A stretch of 48,183 bases of DNA from Pseudomonas spelaei. GTDB taxonomy: Bacteria > Pseudomonadota > Gammaproteobacteria > Pseudomonadales > Pseudomonadaceae. The stretch covers positions 1 to 48,183 of the forward strand of contig NZ_WNNK01000032.1 in NCBI RefSeq assembly GCF_009724245.1. Direction: 5' to 3'. The position numbers and the translations under genes are program-made. A model generated the notes under the pieces. The model was not told the DNA's origin. It was given only the letters and a program-made list of their open reading frames with translations, and searched no databases. This document shows, one piece after another, positions 17,263-26,662 of the stretch; position 1 is the stretch's first letter, and each line of letters opens with the position of its first letter.

Positions 17263-17769
17263 GTGAACCCTTCGAGCACAACACCGGCCATCACCCATGG
17301 CATCCCGATTTATCCCGGTGCGACCGTCAGGCCATTGTCTATCAAGCCTCTGATCAATCCTGGCGTGCTACCACTGGCTAACGACACGATCATCCATTTC
17401 CCGATACATTCAGGGATCGCACCGGTTTATGTGATGCGCAGCGAAGGTGCGTTCAATCACAAATATGAGGATCTCATAATCGATGATAAAATTAAAAAAC
17501 AGTTTTCTTCGCGCAGGTGGTCAGAAGAAATTATAAAAGAAGTTGTTCGCAATGGCCCAACAGGCACTTCGATCGATAAGCGAAGCGCAAGCAGAACTTT
17601 AGATGGGGTGCCTCGGAATGATGCTGCAACAGTCTATGGTGTGCCCCCGAACGGCTATATTGTTGTTAATGACCGCACTAAAGAAATTGTACAAATTCAA
17701 ATAGGACAAATCCTAGCTGGGCAGTGGACGGTCGTATTATTTGGAGTCAGAAGTAATGGGTGTTATTGA
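17263..17769 (+). pseudogene. orphan pyocin tail with colicin E5-like tRNase domain
   Basis: The frame opens in the translocation domain (NPSSTTPAITHGIPIYPG) and continues into a toxin domain. Its signature, RRWSEEIIKEVVRNGPTGTSIDKRS...RNDAATVYG...YIVVNDRTKEIVQI, closely follows the colicin E5 RNase domain. Colicin E5 cleaves queuosine-type anticodons of Tyr, His, Asn and Asp tRNAs. There is no receptor-binding part and no obvious start codon or ribosome site, so it is silent by itself. Recombination across the shared 190-bp block could place it on the active pyocin. The immunity gene overlaps its 3' end. Confidence 0.85.
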
Positions 17770-18085
17770 CATGTCTAAGGTTTATGACAAAGCTGATGAT
17801 TTTTTTAGCCTGAATGGTAATGGATTTATGAAGCTTTCCGCCCAAGCCACTTTGAAAGTTATTGCTATGGCAGAAAGTAGAGGGTTGGCGATATCCAAAG
17901 TGGAAGGTTTCATTTTACATAGAAATACTGGGGAGTGTGAGGCGCGTCTCGATGCGATATTTGATGGGCAAATCAATCCATTGCCGAATATGGAGAGAAT
18001 AAAAAATAACGAAAGGGCTAAATTTAGTACTGAGGAAGACATCGCTTCTGGGCATGAGATCTTCATAGTGACAATCGTCTCTTGA
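17756..18085 (+). CDS. colicin E5-type immunity protein
   Basis: A protein of 109 residues from ATG 17756 (GGAG 10 nt upstream). An internal start at 17828 gives MKLSAQATLKVIAMAESRGL, which matches the usual beginning of ImmE5 proteins. The N-terminal 24 residues may be an extension or a wrong start. The C-terminus (GHEIFIVTIVS) also fits ImmE5. It should protect against the E5-type domain upstream and may be kept for defence against kin that still fire this toxin. Confidence 0.8.
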   Translation: MGVIDMSKVYDKADDFFSLNGNGFMKLSAQATLKVIAMAESRGLAISKVEGFILHRNTGECEARLDAIFDGQINPLPNMERIKNNERAKFSTEEDIASGHEIFIVTIVS

Positions 18086-18096
18086 AATATTTTAAA

Positions 18097-18126
18097 AAGC
18101 CAGTTTTTCGCTGGTTTTTTATTTTT
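18097..18126 (+). terminator. terminator after the colicin E5-type module
   Basis: AAAAAGCCAG, loop TTTTTCG, CTGGTTTTTT, then ATTTTT. Strong stem and T-run directly after the immunity gene stop at 18085. Confidence 0.8.
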
Positions 18127-18276
18127 AACTTAACTCATTGTTTCTCTGTGTTGCACTGACAGAAAAAGTCCCGGCACGAAGTAATGAGCCATTTCAATAA
18201 GCAGCACAAAACCAAAATAACCACATAGGCGCCGATAACCTGTGAATCGCCTCCCCCTCCTCCTCCACACACACAT

Positions 18277-18304
18277 ACGCATTTTCCGGTTTCATTAGAT
18301 CACC
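18277..18304 (-). repeat. possible solo end of an IS3-group element
   Basis: Read on the minus strand this is TGGTGATCTAATGAAACCGG, which resembles the end of the IS3 element at 22154 (TGTAGTGGTCTAATGAAACCGG). It lies exactly where the third toxin tail begins. The match is short and could be chance. Confidence 0.4.
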
Positions 18305-18305
18305 A

Positions 18306-18458
18306 TACAAAGATGGTGAGCTTCCTCTTAATAGAGCTGAGGTTTGGAATAATACTCATACAGCAACCCTGGAAGATTACAAAATCAATGAAAAAACACA
18401 GCCTTTGTATACGCCTGAGGCTGAAGATGCTTACAATAAAGCAGAAGGAAGTGAATAA
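18306..18458 (+). pseudogene. third toxin tail, C-terminal fragment of unknown type
   Basis: An open stretch of about 50 codons (YKDGELPLNRAEVW, later PLYTPEAEDAYNKAEGSE) ends with TAA, which overlaps the ATG of the next small gene as TAATG. The overlap arrangement is the same as for the colicin D-type toxin-immunity pair. The sequence does not match a nuclease I recognise. It has no start and is cut off upstream near a possible IS end. Confidence 0.6.
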
Positions 18459-18739
18459 TGTTAGATCTTGAAAGTGTCTATAAAAACGAAAGTGTGGAAG
18501 ATGTACTTTTATATTTTGCTCTACGCACTACATATCCAAACATCGATAGGATGTATGTAAGTTACAAATTTGAAGTTGTTGGGTGTGGTGCTCTATTGCA
18601 AATATATCAGAGATTATTGCATGAGGGTAATTTGGTGGAGAACAAAAATCCTCTTCCAGAAAAAGGCCCCTATTGGAAGGAGTCGGCTTTCATTACGGAG
18701 AAAAGATATATTATCGAAGGAGTGCTGAGGTTTCAGTAA
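18458..18739 (+). CDS. probable immunity protein of the third module
   Basis: A protein of 93 residues (MLDLESVYKNESVEDVLLYFALRT). It is small and acidic to neutral, has no signal peptide, overlaps the preceding toxin fragment, and is followed by a strong terminator. These traits suggest an immunity gene. The family is not recognised and the toxin partner is only a remnant. Confidence 0.6.
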   Translation: MLDLESVYKNESVEDVLLYFALRTTYPNIDRMYVSYKFEVVGCGALLQIYQRLLHEGNLVENKNPLPEKGPYWKESAFITEKRYIIEGVLRFQ

Positions 18740-18771
18740 AAAGAGCCCAGCTGAAACTGGCTCTTTTTGTT
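18737..18771 (+). terminator. terminator after the third toxin-immunity module
   Basis: AAAAAGAGCC ... GGCTCTTTTTGTT with an 11-nt loop. The stem starts inside the stop codon region of the immunity gene. Confidence 0.85.
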
Positions 18772-18881
18772 GGTTTGAGGTGGACTTTCTGAGGTTTTTG
18801 AATGTTCTCGGATTGAAGGGTATAATGATGTGGTTAGTATAGTATTTTTTGAGTATCCACTTCCTTCCGGCAGAGCACGAT

Positions 18882-19664
18882 ATGCATATCCTCTATCCTA
18901 GCGACCCGTTTGATAAAAGCCGTCCCGATGAGCAGTACGCTGACGAGTACCATGCCGTAGTGTCTGTGGGGCTGCAAGTTGCTCTTTTCTCGTTTGAGGA
19001 TTTCGAAGCAGGTTTTTTCAAGGCTTCCTGTCCCTTCGCTCCCGGAGACTCCGTTTTATATCGGGGTTGGATGCTCACGCCCGACGCTTACGCTTTTTTG
19101 GTTGCTCGCATCCGCGAAAAAGGCGCAATTGAAGTCACCAGCATCAGGCAATATCAACACTCCCATTACTTACCGGAGTGGTATCCGTTATTGGTGGACT
19201 TTACGAGCGAAACCGTAGTGCTAGCTAGTGATGCAAATTTCAATCGGGCGCTGGACGGTTTAAATTGGCCGGGCTACTTCATTAAAGACTACGTAAAATC
19301 GCTAAACACAGGGAGTGGCAGTCTGGTAGAAACTACTGAGGACATAGCACCGCTTGTTGAGATTATGCGCCAATATCGTGGTCAAATTGAAGGAGGAATC
19401 TGCGTCAGACGCAAAGAGGATTATCTCGATGAAACCGAGTGCCGATTCTTTGTGTTCCGAGGACGTGCCTATGGAGTCACCCTTGAGGTACCCGACTTGG
19501 TGACCATGTGCGCACAGCTGATTGACAGTCCTTTTTTTTCGATCGACGTGGCATTTAGATCAGACGGCGTACTGCGAGTAGTCGAATTGGGTGATGGTCA
19601 GGTTTCAGACCGTAAGGAATGGTCGGCCGAGCGATTTGCCAGGATGTTGAGTTGCTCGGAATAG
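18882..19664 (+). CDS. ATP-grasp domain protein
   Basis: A protein of 260 residues from MHILYPSDPFDKSRPD. A 33-nt longer frame exists, and neither start has a clear ribosome site. The C-terminal half looks like an ATP-grasp fold of the R2K/DUF4343 type: FIKDYVKSL (lysine for ATP), GGICVRRKEDY, ECRFFVFRGRAYG, and FFSIDVAFRSDGVLRVVELGDGQVSD. The ECRFF and ELGDGQ parts carry the likely metal and ATP ligands. These ligases join an acid to an amine or act on RNA, and the substrate cannot be told here. It lies between the toxin modules and an IS30 element. Confidence 0.7.
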   Translation: MHILYPSDPFDKSRPDEQYADEYHAVVSVGLQVALFSFEDFEAGFFKASCPFAPGDSVLYRGWMLTPDAYAFLVARIREKGAIEVTSIRQYQHSHYLPEWYPLLVDFTSETVVLASDANFNRALDGLNWPGYFIKDYVKSLNTGSGSLVETTEDIAPLVEIMRQYRGQIEGGICVRRKEDYLDETECRFFVFRGRAYGVTLEVPDLVTMCAQLIDSPFFSIDVAFRSDGVLRVVELGDGQVSDRKEWSAERFARMLSCSE

Positions 19665-19764
19665 CGTTGTTCACAGCAGCGCCCAATTTTGGAAACTGGA
19701 CGGATTTGATACGCGGGTATGGCTTTTTGTTGGCGGTGATCCGATCTGATAGGAATACGAAGAA

Positions 19765-21212
19765 GGCGGATTCAATCGGTCGTCGCAACACCTTGATCGA
19801 GGTGTTTATGGGACGACCCGCAGGATGGATGCAAAAATTGACGGGCCGGGGAGCGATGCGTTCTCCAGGTGCACCCTCACTTCGTAATGAGATCGAGCGG
19901 CTATTTTGGGTGCAGATTGCAACAGGCATCACAAGCGAAAAAGCAGCACATGCCGTTGGCGTATCAATAGCGGTAGGTACACGCTGGTTCCGTCATCGAG
20001 GCGGGATGCCATTATTCATGTCCAATCACATATCAGGACGATACTTATCGTTTGCAGAGCGAGAAGAGATTGGGCTGCTTCGAGCACAAAGTGTTGGCGT
20101 TCGTGAGATCGCCCGTCGCCTTGGACGAAGCCCATCGACAATCTCACGGGAGCTGACATGAAATGCTGCTACCCGTTGCGGTCGGCTTGAATATCGAGCG
20201 TCAGTAGCGCAATGGAAGGCAGAAATGGTGGCCAAGAGGCCGAAACCAGCGAAACTGCTCACTAACCCGCGACTGCACCAGTACGTACGCGACCGCCTTG
20301 AGGGCAAGGTTCAAGACGCCGATGGTCGTGAGATTTCTGGGCCTCGGCAAGCGCCCTTCAAAGGCCGAAATAAACCGCATCGCAGTGACCGTAAATGGGT
20401 CAATGGCTGGTCGCCTGAACAGATTGAAAACCGGCGCCAGATCGATTTTCCGGATGATGAATCCATGCGCATCTCTCATGAAGCCATATATCAGGCGCTC
20501 TACATTCAGGGTCGAGGAGCTCTCAAGCGCGAACTGGTGAGCTGCCTGCGCTCAGGACGAGCATTGCAAGTGCCGAGAGCCAGAGCGCAGGCCAAAGTGT
20601 GGGCACACGTCAGCGAGGACGTCATGATCTCCAGTCGCCCTGCTGAGGTAGAAGATCGGACTGTACCCGGGCATTGGGAGGGCGACCTGATCATCGGTCT
20701 GAACCGGTCTGCAATTGGAACTCTGGTCGAGCGCTCAACTCGATTTACCATGCTCCTCCATCTGCCTCGCGAGAAAGGTTATGGACTAATTCCCCGCACG
20801 AAGAACGGCCCTGCGCTGGCTGGCTATGGGGCTGTTAGTATGGCCAACGCATTGAAGAAGTCGGTGACTGATCTTCCCATCGAGCTGTGGCGATCTTTGA
20901 CCTGGGATCGTGGAAAGGAGCTGTCGGATCACGCTCGATTTACCATCGAGTCCGGAGTAAAGGTTTTCTTTGCTGATCCACATAGTCCATGGCAGCGCGG
21001 CACAAACGAAAATACGAACGGCCTTCTACGGCAATACTTCCCGAAAGGCACTGACCTCTCTCGTTGGAGTGCCCAAGAAATACAGGCGGTAGCTCACGTA
21101 CTTAACACTAGACCTCGAAAAACACTCGGCTGGAAAACACCTGCCGAAGCACTGAATGAGTATCTAAAGTCTGTACAACAATCCAGTGTTGCGACGACCG
21201 GTTGAATCCGCC
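19765..21212 (+). mobile_element. IS30-family insertion sequence
   Basis: It is bounded by imperfect inverted repeats. The left repeat starts GGCGGATTCAATCGG at 19765, and the right one reads GGCGGATTCAACCGG on the minus strand from 21212. Both continue TCGTCGCAACAC. It contains one transposase gene with a nonsense mutation. Its right end interrupts the orfB of an IS3 element. Confidence 0.85.
19808..21205 (+). pseudogene. IS30-family transposase with internal stop
   Basis: The N-terminal part (19808-20161) has the IS30 helix-turn-helix (LSFAEREEIGLLRAQSVGVREIARRLGRSPSTISREL). The rest (after 20162) has the DDE catalytic domain: VPGHWEGDLIIG, LTWDRGKELSDH, FADPHSPWQRGTNENTNGLLRQYFPKGTDLS. 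The two parts are in the same frame, separated only by TGA at 20159-20161 where related transposases have Arg. Without readthrough this is inactive. Confidence 0.85.
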
Positions 21213-21773
21213 TTGCGAGCCCTGATCCGAGTGAAACAAAAGCCCTTGAGGCCTGCCACGCTGCTCGTAAGCCATGTCCAACGCCTTGATGACCAGATCC
21301 GCATCCGGCTTGTTCGACAGCGCCCAGCCCACCACTCGGCGCGCGTAAAGATCCATAACCACAGCCAGGTAATGCCATTTCCCTTGAGCCCAGATGTAGG
21401 TGATGTCGCCACACCAAACCTGATTCGGCGCCGGCACATCAAACTCTCGATTCAATATGTTCGGAATGTCAGGCCGCTCAACCGTCGCTTGTTTGTAGGC
21501 ATGTGATCCAGGTTGTTTACTGACCAGCTCCAGTTCCCGCATCAGGCCTCGCACCTTGAACCGTCCAATTTGCTCGCCGTCTTCCTGCATCATCGACACG
21601 ATGCTGCGGCTACCGGCGGCGCTTCGACTTTGCGTAAACAGTTCGTTAACCCGGCTGCGCAACCGAAGCCGCTCAACGTCTGGTGTTCGGCGCCTGAAAC
21701 GGTGGGCGTAGTAACACGAGCGAGTGACGTCAAAGACCGTGCACAGCCAATCAACCGGCTCATGGGCACTCAA
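21213..21773 (-). pseudogene. IS3-family transposase OrfB, truncated
   Basis: The frame holds the HTH_21 region and the first part of the DDE integrase core (NQVWCGDITYIWAQGKWHYLAVVMDLYARRVVGW, later GLLFHSDQGSQ). It is cut immediately after HSDQGSQ by the IS30 end, so the final catalytic Glu is missing. It is normally made as a fusion with OrfA by -1 slippage. Confidence 0.85.
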
Positions 21774-21781
21774 CTGGTCAA

Positions 21782-22090
<309 letters not shown>

Positions 22091-22244
22091 CAGACACCTC
22101 TATCTGGCGAGCATTCTCGCCTAAATGGGTGCCCGGTTTCATTAGACCACTACAGAATGACAGGAAAGGAACGATGACAATAACGATGCCCACCCAGGCT
22201 ATTGAGCTGTTTCAGAGAGTTGTCGTTCATGTATAGGAATTCGC

Positions 22245-22585
22245 ATGTCCACCATGAAACCAGTTCCGCCCTACATCGGCCAGGTGCCGCTGGTAGGGAG
22301 CTATTAGGCCGCCGAGTGCACCGTATGCGGGTGGGTCGGTAGCTCTCAAGAACTCACCGACGATTGTCAGTGCACGCGGGATGTTGGCGACCGTTATTGT
22401 CTGGGCGATGCCGACGAGATCGGTACCGAGCGTCTGCTGGCAATTATCCAGGCCATGGCTGAACTGAAGCGGGATGCTACTCGCTTCCGATTCATCGTTG
22501 ACTGCCCGATCCGCGAAGCGGTTGCGATAAGCCGGAAAGCGAATGATCCGTCGTTCGACCTGGCTGCGGAGTGCGATCGTTTGAT
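22245..22585 (+). pseudogene. phage-like small protein gene with nonsense codon, fused to ICE debris
   Basis: ATG 22245 opens MSTMKPVPPYIGQVPLVGSY, then a TAG. The same frame continues AAECTVCGWVGSSQELTDDCQC, a Cys-rich zinc-binding-like stretch, and then a helical part (ERLLAIIQAMAELKRDATRF). The frame runs directly into the copied TIGR03750 sequence at about 22583. It looks like a dead prophage gene; function unknown. Confidence 0.5.
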
Positions 22586-22850
22586 TTTGGGCGTTGATCA
22601 TCGCCACTGCCAGGCTCTGTGCAGTCCTAGGTCTGACGCTTGCCAGCCATCTCTTGCGGCGTTGGAAACGCGATCAACCTGACACCTTTGGATATATCGC
22701 CAGATGCAACTGAGCGTCGCACGTATTTTCCCGACCTGGAATAAAGCCCAGTTGATCACACGCACGGGTGCGTGGACCTGCCATCGGGAGGGCGCATGAC
22801 CTACCGCAAGAAAGTGGATGCGCAACTGGCCCATATCAACAGCCTGCGTC
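22583..22850 (+). pseudogene. duplicated fragment of the TIGR03750-TIGR03746 junction
   Basis: This segment repeats the coding strand of about 7430-7190 (end of TIGR03750, the GGGAGGGCGCATGACC junction, start of TIGR03746) with scattered substitutions. It ends at the codons for INSLR. It lies on the opposite strand to the functional copy. Neither gene part is expressed as a whole protein. Confidence 0.85.
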
Positions 22851-22983
22851 TAGGTCGCGCTAAGAACATTCCGAACGTATTCGATATACAATCTGCCCTC
22901 CACAGTCATTCGTAGATCACGCTTGTTGTAAATGACTGTATGCAAAAAATACCGCTGGTTCGACGAGTGCTCGTCATTGAACA

Positions 22984-24567
22984 TCAAACGGGCATTGCAG
23001 ACATGGCTTGCAGCAACTCCCGTGTATACGGATGCTGGGGGTCATTGAATATCGATTGTGTTGGCCCTTGTTCTACCACCGTCCCATCCTTGATCACGAT
23101 CATGTCGTGGGCCAGTGCATGTACCACCGCCAAGTCGTGGCTAATAAACAGATAGGTCAGCCCATGGCGTGTCTGCAATTGTCGCAGTAAATTCACCACT
23201 TGTTTCTGCACCGTGCGGTCGAGGGCCGAGGTGGGTTCGTCAAGCAATATCAGGTCCGGTTCCATGATCAATGCGCGGGCGATGGAGATGCGCTGACGCT
23301 GGCCTCCAGAGAATTCGTGGGGGTAGCGGTGGCGGCTTTCCGGGTCGAGGCCGACCTCCTGCAGTACGCGTATCACGGCGTCTTCGCGCTCTAGCACTGT
23401 GCCGATGCCGTGGGCCAGCAGGCCCTCGGCGATGATCTGTTGCACCGACATGCGCGGGCTCAAGCTGCCGAAGGGGTCCTGGAAAACCACCTGCATTTGC
23501 CGACGTAGCGGGCGCAGCAGGTCTTGGCTGAGCAGGCCCAGTTGTTTGTTGCCGAAGCGAATATCACCTTCGGAATCCACTAGCCGCAAAATCGCCTGGC
23601 CCAAGGTCGACTTGCCCGAGCCGGACTCGCCGACAATGCCTAGGGTCTTGCCTTTTTTCAGTTCGAAGCTGACCCCATCCACTGCCTTAATATAATTTCG
23701 CTCGCGGCTGAACAGAGGTTTGGGCAAGGGGAACCATACCTTCAGATTGTCGACTTCCAGCAGGTTGTGCCGGTAGTCGCAGGGCACCGGGCTGCCGTCG
23801 GGTTCGGCTTCGATCAACATGCGGCTATAGGGATGTTGCGGGGTGCTGAACAGGACTTCGCAACGGGCGTGCTCGACGATTTCGCCACCGCGCATCACGC
23901 ACACTTGCTGGGCGATTCTGCGTACAAGGTTGAGGTCGTGGCTGATCAGCAGTAAGGACATTCCCAGGCGTTGTTGCAGCTCGATCAACAGCTCGAGGAT
24001 TTTTTGCTGCACCGTCACGTCCAGGGCCGTGGTCGGTTCGTCTGCGATCAGCAGATCTGGCTCGTTGGCCAGGGCCATGGCGATCATTACCCTTTGCCGC
24101 TGGCCACCGGATAGTTGATGGGGGTATGCGTTCAGGCGTTTGTGCGGTTCACGAATGCCCACCAGCTCCAGCAGTTCCAGGGTGCGCTCGCGGGCGGAAT
24201 TTTTTTTCAGGCCTTTATGGGTGGTCAGTACTTCGCTGATTTGCTTTTGCACGGTGTGCAGCGGGTTGAGAGAAGTCATCGGCTCTTGAAAGATCATCGC
24301 GATTCGGTTGCCGCGCAGGCTGCGCAAATGGCTTTCACTGGCGTTGACCAGGTCGACGCCGTCATAGCGGATGCTGCCTTGGGTCTGCACGTCCTTGCCG
24401 GGCAGCAGGCGTAGGATCGAGTGCGCGGTCACCGACTTGCCCGAGCCCGATTCGCCGACCAGAGCCAGGCACTCGCCACGGCGAATATCCAGGTTGACCC
24501 CGTGCACTACTTCCTTGCCGGCAAAGCTCACGCGCAGGTCGTGTATTTCTATCAGTGTGTTGGTCAT
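22984..24567 (-). CDS. yejF: peptide importer ATPase, YejF-like (double ABC domain)
   Basis: A protein of 527 residues with two complete ABC modules. The first has Walker A GESGSGKS near residue 36, signature LSGGQRQR and Walker B LLIADEPT. The second has GESGSGKS near residue 318, FSGGQRQR and LILLDEPT. Start MTNTLIEIHDLRVSF at 24567 has GGAG 5 nt upstream and abuts the yejE stop. It should energise uptake of oligopeptides. YejABEF of E. coli imports microcin C, and Pseudomonas relatives import peptidyl-nucleoside antibiotics. Last gene of the island's long operon. Confidence 0.9.
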   Translation of the reverse strand: MTNTLIEIHDLRVSFAGKEVVHGVNLDIRRGECLALVGESGSGKSVTAHSILRLLPGKDVQTQGSIRYDGVDLVNASESHLRSLRGNRIAMIFQEPMTSLNPLHTVQKQISEVLTTHKGLKKNSARERTLELLELVGIREPHKRLNAYPHQLSGGQRQRVMIAMALANEPDLLIADEPTTALDVTVQQKILELLIELQQRLGMSLLLISHDLNLVRRIAQQVCVMRGGEIVEHARCEVLFSTPQHPYSRMLIEAEPDGSPVPCDYRHNLLEVDNLKVWFPLPKPLFSRERNYIKAVDGVSFELKKGKTLGIVGESGSGKSTLGQAILRLVDSEGDIRFGNKQLGLLSQDLLRPLRRQMQVVFQDPFGSLSPRMSVQQIIAEGLLAHGIGTVLEREDAVIRVLQEVGLDPESRHRYPHEFSGGQRQRISIARALIMEPDLILLDEPTSALDRTVQKQVVNLLRQLQTRHGLTYLFISHDLAVVHALAHDMIVIKDGTVVEQGPTQSIFNDPQHPYTRELLQAMSAMPV

Positions 24568-24568
24568 T

Positions 24569-25591
24569 TTAACTCCGGGGATCAAAAGCATCACGGCAGG
24601 CTTCGCCGATAAACACCAGCAGCGACAAAATCAACGCCAGGGCACAGAACGCCGTCAGGCCCAGCCAGGGCGCTTGCAGGTTACGCTTGGCCTGGCCGAT
24701 TAACTCGCCCAGCGAGGCGGTGCCCGGCGGCATACCGAAGCCGAGGAAGTCCAGGGCGGTGAGGGTGGAAATCGCGCCGGTTAGGATGAAGGGCAGGTAG
24801 GTCAGGGTCGAGGTCATGGCGTTGGGCAGAATGTGCCGGCGCATCAGGGCATAGTCGGTGAGGCCCAGTGCCCTTGCGGCCTTGACGTATTCCAGGCTGC
24901 GCCCGCGCAGGAACTCGGCGCGCACCACGTCTACCAGTGCCAGCCAGCTGAACAGCGCCATGATCCCTAGCAACCACCAGAAATTCGGCGCAACAAACCC
25001 CGACAGAATGATCAACAGGTATAGCACCGGCAGCCCGGCCCAAACCTCTTGTACGCGCTGGCCGATCAGGTCCACCAACCCGCCATAAAATCCCTGCAAG
25101 GCCCCGGCGGTAATCCCCACGAGGGCGCTGACGACGGTAAGGATCAAGGCGAACAGGATCGAAATCCGTGCGCCGAAAATCACCCGTGCCAGCACGTCCC
25201 TGGCCTGTTCGTCGGTGCCCAGCCAATTCTGGGCAGTGGGTGGGCTTGGAGAAGGTTCAGCCAGGTCGTAGTTGACCGTGTCGTAGCTGAACGGGATGGG
25301 CGCAAAGAGCATCCAGCCGCCTTGGACGGTGATCAGTTTGCGCACGTAGTCGCTGCTGTAGTCGGGTTCAAAGGGCAGTTCGCCGCCAAAATCGATCTCG
25401 GTGTATTCGGCGACTATCGGAAAGTACCAATGGTCTTTGTAGTGAATTGCCAGGGGCTTGTCGTTGGCGATCAGTTCACCGCTTAGGCACAGCACGAACA
25501 GGCCGATAAACAACCACAACGACCACCAACCACGGCGGTTGGCCCGGAAGTGGGCAAGGCGTCGACGGCCCAGAGGCGATAGGGTAAACAT
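24569..25591 (-). CDS. yejE: peptide importer permease, YejE-like
   Basis: A protein of 340 residues from MFTLSPLGRRRLAHFRANRRGWWSLW. An N-terminal helix is followed by a periplasmic loop (AIHYKDHWYFPIVAEYTEIDFGGELPFEPDY) typical of YejE, then five to six helices. The EAA loop is EYVKAARALGLTDYALMRRHILPNA. The start overlaps the yejB stop (TGATG), so the genes are coupled. A much longer frame upstream (to 26017) is a shadow of yejB. Forms the membrane channel with YejB. Confidence 0.9.
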   Translation of the reverse strand: MFTLSPLGRRRLAHFRANRRGWWSLWLFIGLFVLCLSGELIANDKPLAIHYKDHWYFPIVAEYTEIDFGGELPFEPDYSSDYVRKLITVQGGWMLFAPIPFSYDTVNYDLAEPSPSPPTAQNWLGTDEQARDVLARVIFGARISILFALILTVVSALVGITAGALQGFYGGLVDLIGQRVQEVWAGLPVLYLLIILSGFVAPNFWWLLGIMALFSWLALVDVVRAEFLRGRSLEYVKAARALGLTDYALMRRHILPNAMTSTLTYLPFILTGAISTLTALDFLGFGMPPGTASLGELIGQAKRNLQAPWLGLTAFCALALILSLLVFIGEACRDAFDPRS

Positions 25592-26661
25592 CAAGCAGTC
25601 CTCGCCGAGAAGTCGATACGGGGGTCGAGAAGGGTGTAGCAGAGGTCGCCGATCAGTTTGATCAGCAGTCCGAACAGGGTAAATAGAAACAGCGTGCCGA
25701 ACACCACCGGGTAGTCCCGCGACACCGCCGCTTCGTAGCTCATGCGCCCGATGCCGTCGAGGTTGAAGATGGTCTCGATCAGTAGGGAGCCGGCAAAGAA
25801 CACCTCGATCAGCGCCTGAGGAATCCCGGCCACCACCAGCAACATCGCGTTGCGCAGCACATGGCCGTACAGCACCCGCTGTTCGGTGAGGCCCTTGGCC
25901 CGCGCCGTCACTACGTACTGGCGGCTTATTTCGTTGAGGAAGCTGTTTTTGGTGAGAATGGTCAGGGTGGCAAAACCGCCGATCACCAGGGCGCTGACCG
26001 GCAGCACCATGTGCCACAGGTAGTCGCCGATCTTGCCGAAAAAGCCTAGGCTGGCGAAGTCATCCGAGACCAGCCCCTGGATCGGAAACCAACTCACATA
26101 ACTACCACCGGCGAACACCACGACCAGTAAAATGGCAAACAGAAACGCTGGCATGGCATAGCCGATGATGATGGCGGTACTGGTCCACATGTCGAAGGCG
26201 CTGCCGTTGTGGATCGCCTTGCGAATGCCCAGCGGAATCGACACCAGGTAGGTGATCAGGGTGGCCCACATCCCCAGGGAAATTGTCACCGGCAGCTTTT
26301 GCAGGATCAGGTCGGTGACCTTGGCGCCGCGAAAGAAACTGCTGCCGAAATCCAGCTGTGCATAGTTCTTGAGCATCAGCCACAAGCGCTCATGCATGGG
26401 TTTGTCGAAACCGTAATGCTTAGTGATCTCTTCAATCAGCGCCGGGTCCAGGCCGCGACTGCTACGGCTGGCGCCAGCGTTGGTAGCGGACATTTCACCG
26501 CTGCCTCCACCCACGACCGCACCGCTGAAACCCTGCAAGCGTGCAATGGCCTGTTCTACCGGGCCACCGGGGGCGGCCTGCACGATCAGGAAGTTCACCA
26601 CCAGGATGCACAGCAGGGTGGGGATAATCAGGAGTAAACGTCGACTGGTGTAATGCCACAT
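25591..26661 (-). CDS. yejB: peptide importer permease, YejB-like
   Basis: A protein of 356 residues starting MWHYTSRRLLLIIPTLLCIL, with six predicted helices and the EAA-type loop RQYVVTARAKGLTEQRVLYGHVLRNA. A Ser/Gly-rich stretch (SGAVVGGGSGEMSATNAGAS) in the first periplasmic loop is usual in YejB. It begins 1 nt after the yejA stop. Pairs with YejE in the inner membrane. Confidence 0.9.
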   Translation of the reverse strand: MWHYTSRRLLLIIPTLLCILVVNFLIVQAAPGGPVEQAIARLQGFSGAVVGGGSGEMSATNAGASRSSRGLDPALIEEITKHYGFDKPMHERLWLMLKNYAQLDFGSSFFRGAKVTDLILQKLPVTISLGMWATLITYLVSIPLGIRKAIHNGSAFDMWTSTAIIIGYAMPAFLFAILLVVVFAGGSYVSWFPIQGLVSDDFASLGFFGKIGDYLWHMVLPVSALVIGGFATLTILTKNSFLNEISRQYVVTARAKGLTEQRVLYGHVLRNAMLLVVAGIPQALIEVFFAGSLLIETIFNLDGIGRMSYEAAVSRDYPVVFGTLFLFTLFGLLIKLIGDLCYTLLDPRIDFSARTA

Positions 26662-26662
26662 C

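Noticed and set aside
25592..26017. Extended N-terminus for the YejE gene
   Set aside because: The extension overlaps the yejB coding region in another frame; the TGATG overlap at 25591 gives the expected YejE start.
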